From Flavobacterium sp. (lineage in GTDB: Bacteria; Bacteroidota; Bacteroidia; Flavobacteriales; Flavobacteriaceae): a DNA stretch of 64,000 bases. The position numbers and the translations under genes are program-made. The DNA lies in NCBI RefSeq assembly GCF_017744675.1, contig NZ_JAGIAV010000001.1, positions 456,995-520,994 of the forward strand, given 5' to 3'. The notes beneath the pieces are model-generated. The model was not told the origin of the DNA and searched no databases. It saw nothing but the letters and a program-made list of their open reading frames with translations. Of this stretch, positions 61,433 through 64,000 are shown piece by piece; the stretch's first letter is position 1; each line of letters opens with the position of its first letter.

Positions 61433-62440
61433 ATGAGTTCAGAGAAAGAAGCCAAATTAAAAGCACTACAATTAACGCTTGATAAACTTGACAAAACCTA
61501 CGGAAAAGGAACCGTAATGAAAATGGGCGATAGAGCCATTGTAGAAGTAGAAACGATTTCTTCTGGCTCATTAGGTGTTGACTTAGCTCTTGGAGTAAAC
61601 GGATATCCAAAAGGAAGAATTATCGAAATATATGGTCCAGAATCTTCTGGAAAAACAACTTTGACACTTCATGCTATTGCAGAAGCTCAAAAAGCAGGCG
61701 GTATTGCCGCTTTTATCGATGCCGAGCACGCATTTGATAGAAATTATGCCGAAAAATTGAATGTTGACATCGAGAACTTAATCATTTCTCAGCCAGACAA
61801 CGGAGAGCAAGCTTTGGAAATTGCCGAAAACTTAATTCGTTCTGGAGCTATTGATATTGTGGTAATTGACTCTGTTGCTGCCTTGACACCAAAAAGTGAA
61901 ATCGAAGGTGAAATGGGAGATTCTAAAATGGGTCTTCACGCACGTTTGATGTCTCAAGCTTTGAGAAAACTTACTGGAACTATCAGCAAAACAAACTGTA
62001 CCGTTTTCTTTATCAACCAGCTTCGTGAAAAAATTGGTGTTATGTTCGGAAATCCAGAGACTACAACTGGGGGTAACGCACTTAAATTTTACGCTTCAGT
62101 TCGTTTAGATATTCGTCGTTCTGCTCAAATTAAAGATGGCGAAAACGTAATTGGTAACAGAACTAAAGTTAAAATTGTTAAAAACAAAGTAGCACCACCT
62201 TTCAAAACTGCCGAATTTGACATTATGTACGGAGAAGGTGTTTCTAAAACTGGTGAAATCTTAGACTTAGCTGTTGAATTCGACATCGTTAAAAAAGCAG
62301 GATCTTGGTTTAGCTATGGCGATACAAAATTAGGTCAAGGTCGTGATGCGGTAAAAGCTTTAATTAAAGATAATCCAGAACTTGCTGAAGAACTGGAAAT
62401 TAAAATTAAAGAACACATGAAAGAATTGGCAAATGCCTAA
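61433..62440 (+). CDS. recA: Recombinase A
   Basis: 335 residues. It is the DNA strand-exchange protein of homologous recombination and the SOS activator elsewhere. Walker A is GPESSGKTT (68-76); other landmarks are [35 protein letters not shown], the L2 region [18 protein letters not shown] and [14 protein letters not shown]. The C-terminus is the usual acidic helical domain. The 61290-61432 gap contains no LexA-type box I can recognise, in keeping with the unusual or absent LexA in this phylum. A clear terminator follows at 62470. Confidence 0.98.
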   Translation: MSSEKEAKLKALQLTLDKLDKTYGKGTVMKMGDRAIVEVETISSGSLGVDLALGVNGYPKGRIIEIYGPESSGKTTLTLHAIAEAQKAGGIAAFIDAEHAFDRNYAEKLNVDIENLIISQPDNGEQALEIAENLIRSGAIDIVVIDSVAALTPKSEIEGEMGDSKMGLHARLMSQALRKLTGTISKTNCTVFFINQLREKIGVMFGNPETTTGGNALKFYASVRLDIRRSAQIKDGENVIGNRTKVKIVKNKVAPPFKTAEFDIMYGEGVSKTGEILDLAVEFDIVKKAGSWFSYGDTKLGQGRDAVKALIKDNPELAEELEIKIKEHMKELANA

Positions 62441-62469
62441 ACATAAGTCAAAAAAAGACAATTTAAGAG

Positions 62470-62503
62470 CCGAATGATTCTCAAAAATCGTTCGGTTTTT
62501 TTT
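62470..62503 (+). terminator. recA terminator
   Basis: CCGAATGA pairs with TCGTTCGG (8 bp with one G-T wobble) around a 10-base AT-rich loop, followed by T8. It lies 30 bases after the recA stop. Confidence 0.85.
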
Positions 62504-62528
62504 ATTTAAAAATAAAATTGAAATTTTC

Positions 62529-62558
62529 ACGCAACCTTTTTACCAAACCTCCATCTAT
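62529..62558 (+). promoter_or_regulatory. Candidate ECF-sigma promoter, copy 1
   Basis: ACGCAACCTTTTT (62529-62541), exactly 11 bases, then ATCTAT (62553-62558). Read as an ECF-sigma promoter, GCAACC is the AAC-containing -35 element and ATCTAT the -10, with a 16-base spacer, the typical ECF distance. It is not a TAnnTTTG promoter. The same motif with the same spacing recurs at 62697. The transcript would meet a terminator-like hairpin at 62574 after a few dozen bases. Confidence 0.5.
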
Positions 62559-62573
62559 TAAAAAAACAGTTTG

Positions 62574-62609
62574 CAATTTGGTATTGCCATATACCAATTT
62601 GGCTTTTTT
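62574..62609 (+). terminator. Terminator-like hairpin after ECF-like promoter 1
   Basis: CAA-T-TTGGTAT pairs with ATACCAA-T-TTG (one T-T mismatch) around TGCCAT, followed by GC and T6. Any transcript from the candidate promoter at 62529-62558 would be only about 45-50 bases long, so this could be a tiny RNA unit or a trap. Confidence 0.65.
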
Positions 62610-62639
62610 TAGAATTTACGTTGGTTGGTTATTTGAGTA

Positions 62640-62675
62640 AAAACCCGTTAGTCATCTTCATCTAACGGGTTTTGT
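62640..62675 (+). terminator. Second hairpin terminator in the recA-plsC gap
   Basis: AAACCCGTTAG and CTAACGGGTTT form an 11-base stem with a 10-base loop, followed by a T-rich tract. It insulates the following ECF-like promoter from upstream transcription. Confidence 0.8.
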
Positions 62676-62696
62676 TATTATTATTTTTAAATTCGG

Positions 62697-62726
62697 ACGC
62701 AACCTTTTTAATTTTTCTTTATCTAT
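62697..62726 (+). promoter_or_regulatory. Candidate ECF-sigma promoter, copy 2
   Basis: ACGCAACCTTTTT (62697-62709), 11 bases, ATCTAT (62721-62726), followed 67 bases later by the ATG of a 34-residue basic ORF. The conserved bases and spacing shared with copy 1, against diverged spacers, argue for selected -35/-10 elements and not simple duplication. Confidence 0.55.
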
Positions 62727-62793
62727 AATAATGTGACATTAACGTGAGTTATTAAACCAAACTCTTTATTATCAACCATTAATATTTTGAATC

Positions 62794-62898
62794 ATGAAAG
62801 AAAAAATGGAATTGTTGTACAATAAAAACCGAAGAAAAACCAAATTGAAATTTAAAAAAGTATTGCGTTTTATTTCAGAAAAGATAATTCACAGATAA
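62794..62898 (+). CDS. Putative 34-residue basic peptide
   Basis: MKEKMELLYNKNRRKTKLKF followed by KKVLRFISEKIIHR: 34 residues, highly basic, likely one amphipathic helix. No known family. Support is its setting: an ECF-like promoter about 67 bases upstream and a perfect hairpin terminator 39 bases downstream, so it fills a self-contained transcription unit. Against it are the AT-rich composition and the short length, which could occur by chance. The transcript could equally be a small RNA with no protein product. Confidence 0.4.
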   Translation: MKEKMELLYNKNRRKTKLKFKKVLRFISEKIIHR

Positions 62899-62936
62899 TA
62901 ACTTTTGAATAAAAATAGGGGGTTTTTAATTCAAAG

Positions 62937-62971
62937 AAAAGCCGGCAGATCAAATCAATCTGCCGGCTTTT
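62937..62971. terminator. Bidirectional terminator before plsC2
   Basis: AAAAGCCGGCAGAT pairs perfectly with ATCTGCCGGCTTTT (14 bp) around CAAATCA. The A/T ends of the arms give U-runs in both directions, so it ends the small-ORF unit and the convergent acyltransferase gene, whose stop is 25 bases away. Confidence 0.92.
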
Positions 62972-62995
62972 GTATTTTACATAATGTTTTTATGG

Positions 62996-63736
62996 TTATT
63001 TCTGAAAATCGATCAAACCATTGTAAATCATAGTTCTTACTTGGTCTCTCAATTCTTTTCTGTGATCGCTTGTCAATCCTTCTGTTTCTACGAAAGGTAA
63101 AATTCGAGCTCGCATTTTCCCAGGACTTCCGCTCATAAAGGTATATGAAAAGCGGTCTTTGTTATCTGGAAAAACAATAGGTACAATCGGAATCTGATGC
63201 TCTATTGCCAATCTGAATGCACCGTCTTTAAACTCATCCAGTAAAATACTTTCATCATCTGGAACTCCACCTTCTGGGAAAATACAAATGCTTAAACCTT
63301 GATTCAATCTATTTTGAGCTCTTTTAAAAACTTCATTTTTGCTTTTAGATGAACTTCTGTCAACCAGAATACAAGTCCTTTTGTAGAAAAATCCAAAAAG
63401 CGGAATCTTCACCAGCTCCTTCTTTCCAACAAAAACAAAAGGGTTTTTAATTAAAGCCAGCATAAGCATTATATCGGTCATCGAGGTATGGTTGGCCACA
63501 ATCATATAACTTTTGCCTTTAATGAGCTTCTGTTCGCGTTTTACGGTATAATAAAACCCCATCCCGAAAAGGATGAATTTAGCCCAAACTCGAGCCATTT
63601 TAAAAAAATAGGGATAACCTTTCTCAGAGATTATAGAAATCAATAAAAAAGGCAGCATGATAAGTATTGGAATTGCCATCAAGACATAAAACCAAACGCG
63701 CCAAATAATCCAAAAAGCAATCTTAAATATTTTCAT
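62996..63736 (-). CDS. 1-acylglycerol-3-phosphate acyltransferase, second PlsC-like protein
   Basis: 246 residues. N-terminal hydrophobic helices (about 5-36) anchor it to the membrane. The acyltransferase motifs are NHTSMTD (His83, Asp88) and FPEGGVPDD (153-161), where the usual FPEGTRS has become FPEGGVP, an EGG variant seen in some Bacteroidota PlsC-like enzymes. It may acylate lysophosphatidate or a specialised lipid (lipoamino acid or ornithine lipid type), which is a guess. Monocistronic, with a dispersed repeat in its upstream gap. Confidence 0.88.
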   Translation of the reverse strand: MKIFKIAFWIIWRVWFYVLMAIPILIMLPFLLISIISEKGYPYFFKMARVWAKFILFGMGFYYTVKREQKLIKGKSYMIVANHTSMTDIMLMLALIKNPFVFVGKKELVKIPLFGFFYKRTCILVDRSSSKSKNEVFKRAQNRLNQGLSICIFPEGGVPDDESILLDEFKDGAFRLAIEHQIPIVPIVFPDNKDRFSYTFMSGSPGKMRARILPFVETEGLTSDHRKELRDQVRTMIYNGLIDFQK

Positions 63737-63811
63737 AGTTTCAAAAGTAAGAAAGAGAAATCAATTCTTCTCAAAATAATTTTTATTGTGATGTAAAACT
63801 AGCTTTGTACT

Positions 63812-64000
63812 TTGTAACGCAGAGATCGCAGAGGTTTTTCGCAGAGTGCGCTGAGTTTTTTAAGAAAATGCTTTGCATAAGTGCGCCGAGTTTATGCTCT
63901 ATTTTTCTTCTCATTTTTAAAACTTTACGAAAACTCTGTGAACTTTTGTAACGCAGAGGGCGCAGAGGTTTTCGCAGAGTGCGCTGAGTTTTTTGAGAAA
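63812..64000. repeat. Two direct copies of a dispersed intergenic repeat
   Basis: TTGTAACGCAGAG followed by ATCGCAGAGGTTTTTCG and CAGAGTGCGCTGAG, 63812-63869, recurs at 63946-64000 (cut by the window end) with GGCGCAGAGGTTTTCG. It belongs to the same word family as the repeats at 26938-27182. No coding potential; the intervening 63870-63945 has a related fragment (GTGCGCCGAG). Confidence 0.8.

Overview
The window comes from a Flavobacterium-like member of the Bacteroidota, close in gene content to F. johnsoniae. The signs are AT-rich DNA, the flavobacterial promoter element TAnnTTTG (often with an upstream TTG), near-absence of Shine-Dalgarno sites, many Bacteroidota-style lipoproteins, PorP/SprF and type IX secretion (T9SS) type-B sorting domains, and an sprC-sprD-sprB-sprF gliding locus. 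I saw no rRNA, tRNA, CRISPR array, insertion sequence or prophage.

Region by region: 1-2424 (minus) is an exported protein cut by the window edge, preceded by a lipoprotein. 2705-4455 (plus) is hemB, a cupin and a lipoprotein cytochrome c, followed by a BIME-like palindromic repeat cluster and a bidirectional terminator. 4720-6777 (minus) is an M13 metallopeptidase. 7005-10244 (plus) is a SCO1/SenC protein and feoA-feoB with a 41-residue Cys-rich FeoB-associated peptide. 10415-11792 (plus) has two paralogous ~40-residue membrane proteins flanking a secreted alpha/beta hydrolase. 11934-14542 (minus) is an HD phosphohydrolase, an acyl-ACP desaturase and a PlsC acyltransferase. 14668-18423 (plus) is rnpA, a DUF4349 lipoprotein, an S41 C-terminal processing protease and a tandem OmpA-domain protein.

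The most unusual part is 18540-25542. It is a very AT-rich island that looks like an undescribed peptide biosynthesis and export cluster. A 55-residue double-glycine precursor (24825-24992, previously uncalled) is followed on the minus strand by a terminator-like hairpin, a CPBP intramembrane protease, a protein resembling HExxH-type peptide modification enzymes (with HQTGH in place of HExxH), a secreted TPR protein, a C39-peptidase ABC exporter and an HlyD adaptor. A divergent XRE regulator sits next to the precursor. The simplest model is that the precursor is made in excess, possibly modified, cleaved after Gly-Gly by the C39 domain and exported through the ABC-HlyD pair with an outer-membrane channel encoded elsewhere.

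25591-31367 (minus) holds elaA, DUF1579 and DUF4837 lipoproteins, a LysM lytic transglycosylase and pgk, separated by dispersed repeats. 31526-58673 (minus) is the gliding locus: sprF, a 5815-residue SprB-type adhesin, sprD with a very long Ala/Lys/Asp/Glu helix, sprC, a small coupled secreted protein, a beta-helix-like protein and another secreted protein. 59120-62440 (plus) is holB (probably with an almost leaderless mRNA), a DoxX-like protein, an acyl-CoA thioesterase and recA. The 62441-62995 gap is dense with signals: several terminator hairpins, two copies of an ECF-sigma-like promoter and a 34-residue basic ORF. The window ends with a second plsC (minus) and two direct copies of a dispersed intergenic repeat.
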